This document shows, in pieces, positions 1-8,456 of a stretch of DNA of 64,000 nt (position 1 is the first letter of the stretch; each line of letters begins with the position of its first letter). Location of the stretch: NCBI RefSeq assembly GCF_000014865.1, contig NC_008576.1, positions 1,083,501 to 1,147,500 of the forward strand, in the 5' to 3' direction. Source of the stretch: Magnetococcus marinus MC-1. GTDB taxonomy: Bacteria > Pseudomonadota > Magnetococcia > Magnetococcales > Magnetococcaceae. The notes under the pieces were generated by a model, which saw only the letters and a program-made list of their open reading frames with translations, was not told where the DNA came from and did no database searches. Position numbers and translations under genes: made by a program.

Positions 1-1101
1 CGCGAGGCCAGTCAACAGCAGTTGGCTCAGCGGTATCATGCTGAGCGTTATCGTTTAGAGAGCCTTGTGGGGGGGCTAGAACTGGCGGCTTTGCTGCTGT
101 TTTGGCTGTTGGGGGGCTTTGTCTGGTTAGAACGTTGGAGCAACAGTTTTGGATTGGGCCCACTGGGTACCGGTCTAATCTTCATTGGAACCCTGTTGGC
201 GACCACCGCCCTGTTGGGGCTGCCGGGTACACTGTACAGCACCTTCTCGATTGAAAATCGTTATGGTTTTAACCGTACCACGCTGGCAACCTTTCTGAAG
301 GATCGGTTAAAAGGCTTGCTGTTAACACTGTTGCTGGGTGGGCCATTGTTGGCGGCGCTGCTGCTGTTTTTTCAATGGGCCGGGGATTGGGGTTGGCTCT
401 ATGCGTGGGGTATGCTCACGGTGGTCTCTCTGTTTATCCAGTATGTGGCGGCTAGCTGGATTATGCCTCTGTTTAATCGGTTTGACCCTTTGCCCGAGGG
501 GGCTTTGAAAGAGCGTTTACAACGGTTGGCGCAACGGGCGGATTTTCCCCTAGAGGGTCTTTATCAAATGGATGGCTCGCGGCGTTCATCCAAGGGTAAC
601 GCTTTTTTTAGTGGTTTTGGCAAACGGCGGCGCATCGCCCTGTTTGATACCCTTATTGAAAAACATAGCGAGGCCGAATTAGAGGCGGTATTGGCCCATG
701 AGATCGGCCATTATAAGCTTAACCATGTGTTTAAGCGTACCGCCATGGGCATTGTGCATAGTGGTTTGTTGCTGTTTTTAATGGGGCTGGCTATGCAGCA
801 GCCCGCACTGTTTCAGGCCTTTGGTTTAAACCAGCCAACGGTGCATGGGGGGTTGGTCTTTTTTACCCTGCTCTATAGTCCAGTAGAGATGGCGTTGGGG
901 GTGGTATTTAACCGGATCTCCTGCCGTCACGAGTATGAAGCGGACCACTACGCCGCTCAATTGACCGATGGGGCGCAGTTGGGGCAGGCGCTTAAACGGC
1001 TGCATAATGATAATTTAACCCATCTGAACCCCCATCCCGGCTACGTTTTGTTGCACTATTCGCACCCACCCCTCATAGAACGATTGCGCGCACTCGGTTG
1101 A
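1..1101 (+). CDS. M48 family (Ste24/CAAX-type) membrane metalloprotease, 5' end cut off by window
   Basis: Zinc-dependent integral-membrane protease of the Ste24/CAAX prenyl protease-like M48 family. The frame is open from base 1, so the N-terminus lies outside the window; about 366 residues are visible against roughly 410-420 usual for the family. Seen: hydrophobic segments in the first 170 residues, the HExxH zinc motif (LAHEIGHYKLNH, bases about 700-725), two further hydrophobic segments, the third-ligand region RHEYEADHYA (about 935-955), and the family-typical end SHPPLIERLRAL. A TTG at base 22 could be read as a start but is probably internal. Bacterial members are thought to act in membrane protein quality control; the substrate here is unknown. 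Confidence 0.9.
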   Translation, partial: REASQQQLAQRYHAERYRLESLVGGLELAALLLFWLLGGFVWLERWSNSFGLGPLGTGLIFIGTLLATTALLGLPGTLYSTFSIENRYGFNRTTLATFLKDRLKGLLLTLLLGGPLLAALLLFFQWAGDWGWLYAWGMLTVVSLFIQYVAASWIMPLFNRFDPLPEGALKERLQRLAQRADFPLEGLYQMDGSRRSSKGNAFFSGFGKRRRIALFDTLIEKHSEAELEAVLAHEIGHYKLNHVFKRTAMGIVHSGLLLFLMGLAMQQPALFQAFGLNQPTVHGGLVFFTLLYSPVEMALGVVFNRISCRHEYEADHYAAQLTDGAQLGQALKRLHNDNLTHLNPHPGYVLLHYSHPPLIERLRALG

Positions 1102-1167
1102 AACGTGCATAATGGCTGTCGCTGACAGATAAGGTGCCGCGCATATCTTGGAAACCATGGTGATTTT

Positions 1168-2901
1168 ATGAAGGTAAGTCAAAAGCAGGCCGGGGTTGCT
1201 CATAAAGCGAAAGAGCAAAGCTTACGCATGATCAAGACCCTGCTGGAAAATAGCCATGAGGGCATCCTCATTTTGGATGCTCGGGGCACCGTGCATCAAG
1301 CCAACCAAGCCTTTATGAACATGACAGGCATGAAAAAAGGCTCGCTGGTGGGGCGCCATATCCTGCGCTTAATGCCCGAGGAGTTCCGAGAGCGCCTGCT
1401 CGAAGAGATTCGTGAAGAGCTGTGGCAAAGCGGGTTTTGGCAGGGTAGCCTCTCCCAGTCGCTCGGGGATGACAAACAGTTGACCGTGGATTTAAAAGTC
1501 AGTGCGGTGCTGCCCCCAGATGGGAAGGTAAGCTACTATATCGCCCAGTTGCGGGGCAGTTCGGTGGTCTCTAGCCCACCCCCGCCAAAGGATAATCGTG
1601 ACGACCTTACCGGTCTACCTAGCCGTATTCTGTTTGAAGACCGCTTGCAGCAGGCCATCTCCCTGGCGGTGCGCCACAAAAATTGTGTGGGTGCCATGTT
1701 CTTGGGTTTGGACACCGAACGCATTAAGCTGATCCGTAACTCCCTTGGCCAAACCGCCACCGATGAGCTGATTCGTGAAGTGGCCGTACGTTTGGATGAT
1801 TGCTTGCGTACCACCGACTCCGTTGCGCGCATTGCTGAGGATAGCTTTGCCCTGCTGCTTACCGACCTGAATGGTCATAAAGATGCGGTGCGTAACTCGT
1901 CGGTGGTGGCGCGTAAGGTGTATGAGTCACTGGTGAAGCCGGTCATTCTCAACGGTCAGCCTGTGGAGGTCAATGCCGCCATGGGGATCACCCTGTTCCC
2001 CCAGGATGGTTCAACCCCCCGCGAGCTGTTGATGAATGCAGAAACCGCCCTTAACCATGCTCGCCATCGGGGCTGGAATAACTATCAGTTTTTCTCGTCG
2101 GAGATGACCGAGGCCGCCAGAGAGCGCTTTGAGCTAGAGACGCACCTGCGCCAAGCTATTGAAAAGAATGAACTGGTTCTCTATTACCAACCCCAGGTCG
2201 ATCTGCATGATGGCACCATCATCGGGGCAGAGGCGCTGATCCGCTGGAAGCACCCCGAGCGGGGTTTGATCAGTCCGGCTCAATTTATTCCCGTTGCGGA
2301 AGAGACCGGCTTAATCGTGCCCATTGGTGAGTGGGTGATGCGCACCGCCATTCGCCAAATCGCCATTTGGAAAGAGCTGGGGGTAACGCCGGTACGGGTG
2401 GGTATTAACCTTTCGGCCTTACAGTTTAAGCGGCAAAATTTAGCGGCCTTGGTTGAAGAGTTGCTGAATGAGCATGATATTGACCCCTCTTTGGTGGATC
2501 TGGAGATTACCGAAAGTGCCATTATGGATGATGTGGGGCGGGCCATTGAGATGCTCAAACGCATCAGTGCGCTGGGGGTTAAACTCTCCATTGACGATTT
2601 TGGTACCGGATATTCATCCCTGAGTCAACTGCGCCAGTTTCCTTTCCAAACCCTTAAAATTGATCGCTCGTTTGTGACCGATCTGGAGAGCAGTGGCGAT
2701 AAAGCCATTGTGAGCGCCATTATTGCCATGGCCCATAGCTTGGAGCAGACGGTGATTGTGGAGGGGTTGGAAACATCCGCTCAGCTCACCATTATGAAAG
2801 AGCTTAATTGTAATGAAATGCAGGGCTTTTTGTTCAGTAAGCCACTGCCTGCCGAAGAGTTTACCGCGCTGCTGCGTGAGGGGCGTCGGCTCGAAGGCTA
2901 A
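1168..2901 (+). CDS. c-di-GMP phosphodiesterase: PAS + degenerate GGDEF + EAL
   Basis: Soluble 577-residue signalling protein with no membrane segment. Order: short N-terminal helix, PAS domain (about 20-130), GGDEF-like domain (about 145-310), EAL domain (about 325-575). The GGDEF signature is replaced by AEDSF (in RIAEDSFALLL), so cyclase activity is unlikely; such domains often become GTP-sensing regulators. The EAL domain keeps what hydrolysis of cyclic di-GMP needs: GAEALIRW, LEITESAIM, SIDDFGTGYSSL, LKIDRSF and IVEGLET. Predicted role: PAS-controlled breakdown of c-di-GMP, affecting motility, pili or biofilm. Stands alone between the M48 protease and an exonuclease gene; a stem-loop follows the stop. 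Confidence 0.93.
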   Translation: MKVSQKQAGVAHKAKEQSLRMIKTLLENSHEGILILDARGTVHQANQAFMNMTGMKKGSLVGRHILRLMPEEFRERLLEEIREELWQSGFWQGSLSQSLGDDKQLTVDLKVSAVLPPDGKVSYYIAQLRGSSVVSSPPPPKDNRDDLTGLPSRILFEDRLQQAISLAVRHKNCVGAMFLGLDTERIKLIRNSLGQTATDELIREVAVRLDDCLRTTDSVARIAEDSFALLLTDLNGHKDAVRNSSVVARKVYESLVKPVILNGQPVEVNAAMGITLFPQDGSTPRELLMNAETALNHARHRGWNNYQFFSSEMTEAARERFELETHLRQAIEKNELVLYYQPQVDLHDGTIIGAEALIRWKHPERGLISPAQFIPVAEETGLIVPIGEWVMRTAIRQIAIWKELGVTPVRVGINLSALQFKRQNLAALVEELLNEHDIDPSLVDLEITESAIMDDVGRAIEMLKRISALGVKLSIDDFGTGYSSLSQLRQFPFQTLKIDRSFVTDLESSGDKAIVSAIIAMAHSLEQTVIVEGLETSAQLTIMKELNCNEMQGFLFSKPLPAEEFTALLREGRRLEG

Positions 2902-2909
2902 AGATTAAA

Positions 2910-2938
2910 GATCACGGGTGGGGCTCCTGCCCGTGATC
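2910..2938 (+). terminator. Stem-loop after the EAL gene
   Basis: Perfect 9-bp arms (GATCACGGG / CCCGTGATC) with an 11-base loop, starting 8 bases after the stop. There is no T-run behind it, so it is either a weak intrinsic terminator or an mRNA-stabilising hairpin. Confidence 0.55.
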
Positions 2939-2967
2939 TATCCATGGATCTGCCCCCGTATGGGGTC

Positions 2968-3010
2968 CATGGAGATCGGTTGCAAACCCAGCTTGGAACC
3001 GATCTCCATG
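2968..3010. repeat. Inverted repeat with 14-bp perfect arms ahead of the exonuclease gene
   Basis: CATGGAGATCGGTT at 2968-2981 is the exact reverse complement of 2997-3010, separated by 15 bases. There is no T-run on either side. It lies 50 bases before the chosen start of the exonuclease gene and would fall inside that gene if the upstream ATG at 2944 were the start. It could be a 5' leader hairpin or part of a double-hairpin terminator with the stem at 2910-2938. Confidence 0.7.
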
Positions 3011-3060
3011 TATCCACGCTAGCGGGTGTGAAGACGTGTCGGTCGTGCCGATGCGCCCCT

Positions 3061-3795
3061 ATGTCTGTTTCTACCTTGATGTCATCGGTTTTGAGTTTGC
3101 AACCACACTATGCTGAAAAGCAGGATAAAGAGCAGATCAATGGCCTGCCTGTGGTGCGGTGGGAGGGTGATGTGGTCTTGGTTAACCAGGACCAAGCGCT
3201 GCCGGCCGCCATTGCCGCCTTGCGGCAAGAGCGGGTGCTGGGATTTGATACCGAAACCCGCCCATCGTTTCGTAAGGGTACCAGCTACGATCCCACCTTG
3301 ATCCAACTGGCTGGAGAGAAGGTGGTCTATCTGTTCCAGATCAACCTGCTTCAAGACCATCGCCCTTTGGCCGAGCTGTTGGCCGATACCAGCATCCATA
3401 AGGTGGGGGTGGGGTTAAGTCAGGATATTCGCCAATTGCAGGCGATCTTTAGCTTTAAACCCGGAGGTTTTGTGGATGTGGGGGAGACCGCCCGCCACAA
3501 TAATATTGCCACCCGGGGTTTGCGTAGCATGGCGGCGGCTTTTTTTCATGTACGCATCTCCAAACGGGCGCAGTGTTCCAACTGGGCTCAGGAGGCCTTA
3601 CAACCCTTTCAGATTATTTATGCTGCAACCGATGCTTGGATTAGCCGGGAACTGTATGTGGCATTGGCCAATCTCTCTTTGGTGGATGCCCAGCGTGATC
3701 GGGTGACATTGCAGCCGGTAAAACCAAAACGTTTACCAAGGCGCGGCTTTCGTCGGGCTGAAAATGGTCACGCGCAGGAGCAGAGCTCCTCGTAA
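3061..3795 (+). CDS. 3'-5' exonuclease domain protein (RNase D / DnaQ-like fold)
   Basis: Single-domain 3'-5' exonuclease of the DEDD superfamily. With the chosen start (244 residues) the metal-binding motifs are all visible: ExoI DTE at 63-65 (VLGFDTETRP), ExoII D122 (HKVGVGLSQD) and ExoIII Y187-x3-D191 (IYAATDAW), i.e. the DEDDy type. The C-terminal 40 residues are basic (KPKRLPRRGFRR). Members trim structured RNA or single-stranded DNA ends; which substrate applies cannot be told, as there is no HRDC domain or polymerase partner. The start is uncertain: ATGs at 2944, 3061 and 3079 are in frame, none with a good ribosome binding site; homology seems to begin near residue 30, and 2944 would translate through an inverted repeat. 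Confidence 0.85.
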   Translation: MSVSTLMSSVLSLQPHYAEKQDKEQINGLPVVRWEGDVVLVNQDQALPAAIAALRQERVLGFDTETRPSFRKGTSYDPTLIQLAGEKVVYLFQINLLQDHRPLAELLADTSIHKVGVGLSQDIRQLQAIFSFKPGGFVDVGETARHNNIATRGLRSMAAAFFHVRISKRAQCSNWAQEALQPFQIIYAATDAWISRELYVALANLSLVDAQRDRVTLQPVKPKRLPRRGFRRAENGHAQEQSSS

Positions 3796-3829
3796 AACGG
3801 GGTTCAGCTTGTGGCAGCGTGGGCCGCAC

Positions 3830-4135
3830 TTAGTTGGGGCGCTGTTGCTGCTCTGGCCGCCGTGCTGGTGTGCGTTTGGCAACCAAGCGGTTCATCTGGC
3901 TCTGTACCTCATCCCAGGCTAAGACCAAACGACCCAGCTTATCCCGCATCTGTTGCAGCTCGTCGGAGACGGGCTCCCCCGCCAGGACTTTATCCGACTC
4001 AGCTTGTTCAAGCTGCTGCATGGCGCTCATCCCGGAGAGCAGGGCTTGTTTGGTCTGTTCAGCGATCCAAGCAATGCGCTCCATCTGCTCTGTGCTGAAC
4101 GATGGGGTGGGGGCTGGTGGGGTGGATTTACCCAT
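3830..4135 (-). CDS. Small hypothetical helical protein
   Basis: 101-residue protein of unknown function, not recognised. It starts Pro-rich (MGKSTPPAPTPSF), continues as a predicted amphipathic helical stretch rich in Gln, Glu and Met (about 18-80), and ends with a basic Pro/Gln tail (RTPARRPEQQQRPN). There is no membrane segment or signal peptide. The start at 4135 is chosen because an AGAAGAGAT stretch precedes it; the frame stays open to 4273. It runs convergently to the exonuclease gene. Rightward frames over the same bases are also long, but their translations look compositionally random; this strand gives the more protein-like product. Confidence 0.5.
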   Translation of the reverse strand: MGKSTPPAPTPSFSTEQMERIAWIAEQTKQALLSGMSAMQQLEQAESDKVLAGEPVSDELQQMRDKLGRLVLAWDEVQSQMNRLVAKRTPARRPEQQQRPN

Positions 4136-4465
4136 GATCTCTCTTCTGGTTGGCATGCTTTGGGCGCAAAGATCGTGCGCAGGCGAACGGCCTTCTACCC
4201 CTTTTATCGGTTTGTGGGGTTGAAAAGATGAGGGGTTGATTGTAACCGCCGCTGTGTCGACGTCACTTAACAAAGGGGGGTGCGGTACGGTTTGTGGCGC
4301 GACTGTTGGGGGTGGGCGGGTTACCCCTCTGCTTGGCCAGGCATGTTCCGGTAAGCGTGAGTGAGATCCATTTTTTGGGTAATCGCCTGTTGGGCTCCTG
4401 TAAGCGCGTCATATGAGCCGCTCTAAGCGCTTTGAGATAACTGGTTTGTAAGAGAGTTTTCCACC
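4136..4465. other. Gene-free region (330 bp)
   Basis: Lies between the divergent small hypothetical gene and the WD40 gene and must hold both promoters. I find no convincing -35/-10 pair, RNA gene or repeat. An AGAGAG stretch about 9 bases before 4466 is a plausible ribosome binding site for the WD40 gene. Confidence 0.5.
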
Positions 4466-6241
4466 ATGTATGCAGCATCCTTTGTTGGACGTCTTTTTCT
4501 CTTATCCCTGCTGGCGCTCATGCTGGGGGGGGTGAATGTGGCCTATGCCCTGAAAAATGACAAGGAGCCTCAACCCGATAACACCACCACCGCCCGTATT
4601 GAAGGGTATATGCATACCGATTTAATACGGGCGGTGGCAGCTTCTGAAGATGGTCAGTTTTTTCTCACCGCAGCCGACGACAAAACCGCCCGTTTGTGGA
4701 ACAGCGCCGGGCAGCTGTTAAAGGTCTATCGCCCCCCCATTCATTTTGTGGAAGGGGATGGCAAACTGTTCGCGGGGGCGATCTCTCCCAATGGGCAGTG
4801 GGTAGCGGTCGGGGGGTGGACGGGCTGGTCATGGGATAAGAGCATCTCGATCTATATCATGGCGGTGGCCGATGGCAAGATGGTGCGCCGCATCAGCGAT
4901 TTACCTGCCCAGATCAACCATTTGGCGTTTAATAAGGATGGTTCTCTGCTGGCGGTGGCCTTGGGCGAAAATCAGGGGTTTAGGATCTATCGCGCCCAAG
5001 ACGGGGTGTTGGTCGGCGGGGATAGGCGCTTTGAGGGGATCTGTAATCGCATTGCTTTTACCCCCGATGACGGGGTGGTGGCCACAGCTTATGATGGCAA
5101 AGTGCGTCTATACAGCAGCTATATCCAACCCATTAAGGAAGTTACGCCGATCCCAGGGGGGCAACCCTATGGGCTGCGTTTCTCACCGGATGGGCGCTAT
5201 CTGGCGGTTGCTTATCGGGATCGGGCCGCCATTCAGGTGCTCTCTGGCCGTGATCTTACCCTAAAGTATCTACCGGATATGGGGGATATTCAAAAAGGCA
5301 GCATGCATCTGGTGACATGGAGCCGCGATGGGCGCTATCTCTATGGGGCCGGTACGGCCTCGTGGGATGGGCGGTTTTTTATTCGTAAATGGCAGCGTGG
5401 CGGTGTGCCCAATGGGGCTGCGCCAGCCCGTTATCTGGATATTCCTGTGGGCTTTGATACGGTGATGGCACTCACCCCGCTGGCGGAAGGTGCTTTGGCC
5501 TATAGCACCGCCGACCCAGCCTTGGGCGCTCTGGATGAGGAGGGTTTTGTCAGCTTTTTACTCAAGCGCCCCTATGCGGACTTTCGCGGCATGGGCGGGG
5601 CGTTCCAGCTCTCTCAGGATGGCTCGGTGGTGCAGTTTGCCCTGGATAGCGGAGGCAAGCGGGTGCGTCAGTTCTACTTTGATAGCCTGACCTTGCGTGA
5701 GAGCGAGCCCAAAGAGACCCTCTACAGCGCGGCCAAACAGAGCCCCCAGTTGCAGGTGGCTGCCGCTGGCCCAACGCTACTGGTGGACGGCAAACTTAAA
5801 CTCAATCTGGATAAAGATGAAACGCTGGTGGCTTACGCGCTCTCCTTACGCATGCCGTTGCTGGCGGTGGCCACCTCTCAGGGGGTGCGCCTACAGCATG
5901 CCAATGGCGGGCTGTTTTGGCAGAAGAGTCTGGGTGCCGAGCCCGTTGCGATTAACCTAACCCGGGATGACCGATTTGTGGTGGTGGCCGGGAGCGATGG
6001 GGTCATTCGCTGGCTGCGGGTGCAAGGCGGGGGCGAAGAGGTGGCGCTGTTTCCCCACCGCAATGGCAGCTCCTGGATTACCTGGAACAGTCATGGCTAT
6101 TATGCCACCTCGCCCGGGGCAGAGGGACTGCTGGGTTGGCACACCAATGGCGATAAAGATCAGGAGGCGCGTTTTGACCCCATCTCCAACTATCGCGCCA
6201 CCCGCAACCGTCCTGAGCAGCTGATGGGGGTGTTCAAGTAA
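4466..6241 (+). CDS. Exported WD40-repeat (beta-propeller) protein
   Basis: 591-residue protein with an N-terminal signal peptide (hydrophobic residues about 9-28, ending near VAYA-LK) followed almost entirely by WD40/YVTN-like repeats. Recognisable blades include AASEDGQFFLTAADDKTARLW, SPNGQWVAVGG, FNKDGSLLAVAL, FSPDGRYLAVAY, WSRDGRYLYGAG and DRFVVVAGSDGVIRWL. It is predicted to be a periplasmic or secreted propeller acting as a protein-interaction scaffold; no catalytic domain is visible. The C-terminus (YYATSPGAEGLLGWHTN) resembles the tail of WD40 proteins tied to caspase-like modules, but no protease is encoded beside it. Stand-alone gene facing the leftward acyl-activating enzyme gene. 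Confidence 0.85.
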   Translation: MYAASFVGRLFLLSLLALMLGGVNVAYALKNDKEPQPDNTTTARIEGYMHTDLIRAVAASEDGQFFLTAADDKTARLWNSAGQLLKVYRPPIHFVEGDGKLFAGAISPNGQWVAVGGWTGWSWDKSISIYIMAVADGKMVRRISDLPAQINHLAFNKDGSLLAVALGENQGFRIYRAQDGVLVGGDRRFEGICNRIAFTPDDGVVATAYDGKVRLYSSYIQPIKEVTPIPGGQPYGLRFSPDGRYLAVAYRDRAAIQVLSGRDLTLKYLPDMGDIQKGSMHLVTWSRDGRYLYGAGTASWDGRFFIRKWQRGGVPNGAAPARYLDIPVGFDTVMALTPLAEGALAYSTADPALGALDEEGFVSFLLKRPYADFRGMGGAFQLSQDGSVVQFALDSGGKRVRQFYFDSLTLRESEPKETLYSAAKQSPQLQVAAAGPTLLVDGKLKLNLDKDETLVAYALSLRMPLLAVATSQGVRLQHANGGLFWQKSLGAEPVAINLTRDDRFVVVAGSDGVIRWLRVQGGGEEVALFPHRNGSSWITWNSHGYYATSPGAEGLLGWHTNGDKDQEARFDPISNYRATRNRPEQLMGVFK

Positions 6242-6328
6242 AGGGGGGATGCCTGTTTTGCGGGGTGTGCCTGGGTTGCTTGGCGTTGGGGATTGCCTCT
6301 CGTGGCGGATAACCCGTGTGGCACCGTT

Positions 6329-8401
6329 TTAGGTCTCCAGGGTAGCGGCCAGTTGTGCAAGGGCGGCATGGTCCAACTTGCCATTACCCAAGAGCGGCAG
6401 GGTGTCCACATGCACCACCCGACGGGGTACCAGCAGCCGGGTTGAGCCCTCTTGATCGGCCTGTTCCAGTAGACGCTCGCGGCTGCAACCAGGGGTCTCG
6501 CTAAAGAGCAAAATCCACTCCCCTTTGTTGGGGCTGGGTAGGCGCAGGGCCGCATGTTGCTGCTGGGGCCATACCCGACTGGCCAGCCGTTCGACCGCCG
6601 CCAGTGAGACCATCTCCCCGCCGATTTTAGCAAACCGTTTGGCACGGCCATCAATGCTGATATAGCCCTGCTCATCCAATGTTACAATATCTCCCGTATC
6701 GTACCAGGGTGGTTCAGCCAGCGCTTGGATCGGTAAGCCACCTTGGTCTGGCGCGCTATCCTGAGGGGCAAGATAACCTTGCATAATGTTGGGTCCTGCG
6801 ACCAACAGGCGCCCGCCGTGGGCAAGGCCCGGCACCGGTTGCAGACGGCAGCGTATACCCGCAACGGGGCGTCCCACCGTATGGGGGCGGTTGGCTGCGG
6901 GGGTGTTGACCGCAATGACCGGTGCGCATTCGGTGGCGCCATAGCCCTGGTAGACATTGACCCCAAAGCGTTGCTGCCATAGCTCTGTGGTGGCCGCGCG
7001 TAGAGGCTCGGCCCCGGCAAAGACAAAGCGCACACTGCTAAAATCCCCCACTTTGGCGCTACGCGCATAGTTGGCTAAAAAGGTGTCGGTTCCCGCTAAA
7101 ATGGTGGGTCGATAGCTGCGCCCCAGATGGCAAATGGCCTGTTGCGCCAAGGGGGAGGGGTGGTGATGTAGGTGCAGCCCTTGTAAAAGCGGGGTAAGGG
7201 TGCCCACCGTTAGACCAAAGGCGTGGAACATGGGCAGGGTATTGAGATAGCGATCATGGTGGTGTAGGGGCACCGATAGGGCGATTTGGCGAACATTGGC
7301 GAGCAGGTTATGGTGACTGAGTACCACCCCTTTAGCGTGCCCCTCGCTGCCAGAGGTAAACAGAATCATGGCCGGGTCGCTGGCCTGGGCAGAGCGCTGA
7401 TTGCTGTGCAGCAGGTGCAAGCCGCCCAACCGGTCGGCTAGGGTGTAGCTGAGCAAGCCACGCAGGCTTTGGCGGTGGCTTAGTTGGGCTTTAAGATCTT
7501 CTAAAAATAGCACTTGGTTATGCTGTTGCAAGGAGGTGATGATCTCTTGCAGCCCCGCTTTTTGCACAAAGGCGCGGGCGGTTATAATTGGGCGGATCCC
7601 CGCACTGCGACAGGCCGCTAGAATGCCCCGTGGTCCCGCCGTAAAATTGAGCAGTGCGGGCACGCGACCGGTGGCGCTCAGGGCCAGCAGGGTGGCCATG
7701 CTGGCGATGGAGCTGGGCAGCATCACCCCAACACAACGGTGTGGTGGAATGTGTTGAGCCATGATGGTGGCTAAAATATGGCTGTTGCGCAGCAGCGTTG
7801 GGCCGTTTAGCGCTACCCCGGTGCTGTCGCTCAAACGCCGTTGAGGATAGCGCATCAAAGCGTGACGGGCCGCTTGAAAGAGGGTGGTTGGCCCCGTTTC
7901 TAGGGCGCCTTCTAAACGGGTAAGGCGCAGGCGGTCCAGCAACGCAAGATGCCGCGATTCGATATCGCCCTGGAGTTGGACGGGCTCACCAAAATGGAGC
8001 ACCAAGCCACGGCGACCCTCTTCAAAGAGGGCCAGCGGCTGAATGGGGCAGGGCAGTTGTGCGGCCAGGGCGACCAACTCGGGGGGGAGCCGTTCAAAAC
8101 CCTCGGGGGCCGGTTGTTGGGCGTGGGCGTTACATAGGGCGTGTCCCCCGTCATGCAAAAAGGTAAGCAGTGCTTGCCAACGGTTGGGGGTGTGGGCATT
8201 GAGCCGAAAACAGTCATGGTTGGGCCAAGGCGGCTGGCTGTGGGTGATCCCTTCATGGAAAAAATGGATACCTGCACAGTGGCTGGGTAGGTGGGTTAGA
8301 AAGTGAGCAGGCTTGAGCGAGCTTTCGTTGTGCAGCACAAAAAGGCAGGGTCCAGTTGCCGCCGCTTGGCCGCTAATGCGCAATCTCATAAGGCTTTCCA
8401 T
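6329..8401 (-). CDS. Aas-like acyl-activating enzyme: AMP-binding domain with degenerate acyltransferase-like N-terminus
   Basis: 690-residue enzyme whose main part (about 170-690) is an acyl-CoA/acyl-ACP synthetase of the adenylate-forming family: P-loop ILFTSGSEGHAKG (346-358), GYGATE (486-491), YDTGD (567-571) and hinge/A10-like region GRAKRFAKIGGEMVS (585-599). Residues 1-165 lie where Aas (2-acylglycerophosphoethanolamine acyltransferase/acyl-ACP synthetase) carries its PlsC domain, but the HxxxxD catalytic motif reads HNESSLK (24-30) and no EGTR motif is present, so acyltransferase activity is doubtful. A likely role is activating fatty acids for phospholipid recycling or a glycolipid. 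An alternative start at 8389 has a GGAAAG ribosome binding site. Probably co-transcribed with the glycosyltransferase gene 55 bases upstream. Confidence 0.82.
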   Translation of the reverse strand: MESLMRLRISGQAAATGPCLFVLHNESSLKPAHFLTHLPSHCAGIHFFHEGITHSQPPWPNHDCFRLNAHTPNRWQALLTFLHDGGHALCNAHAQQPAPEGFERLPPELVALAAQLPCPIQPLALFEEGRRGLVLHFGEPVQLQGDIESRHLALLDRLRLTRLEGALETGPTTLFQAARHALMRYPQRRLSDSTGVALNGPTLLRNSHILATIMAQHIPPHRCVGVMLPSSIASMATLLALSATGRVPALLNFTAGPRGILAACRSAGIRPIITARAFVQKAGLQEIITSLQQHNQVLFLEDLKAQLSHRQSLRGLLSYTLADRLGGLHLLHSNQRSAQASDPAMILFTSGSEGHAKGVVLSHHNLLANVRQIALSVPLHHHDRYLNTLPMFHAFGLTVGTLTPLLQGLHLHHHPSPLAQQAICHLGRSYRPTILAGTDTFLANYARSAKVGDFSSVRFVFAGAEPLRAATTELWQQRFGVNVYQGYGATECAPVIAVNTPAANRPHTVGRPVAGIRCRLQPVPGLAHGGRLLVAGPNIMQGYLAPQDSAPDQGGLPIQALAEPPWYDTGDIVTLDEQGYISIDGRAKRFAKIGGEMVSLAAVERLASRVWPQQQHAALRLPSPNKGEWILLFSETPGCSRERLLEQADQEGSTRLLVPRRVVHVDTLPLLGNGKLDHAALAQLAATLET

Positions 8402-8456
8402 CGGTTTGCTGGGCTTGGGTTTCGCATCATAAACAAGGTCAGTTTATCCATCCCTA

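Noticed and set aside
3834-4231. Rightward frames of 92-129 codons over the small hypothetical gene
   Set aside because: The leftward frame gives a more protein-like helical product; only one can be real and these have biased Cys/Ser/Arg composition.
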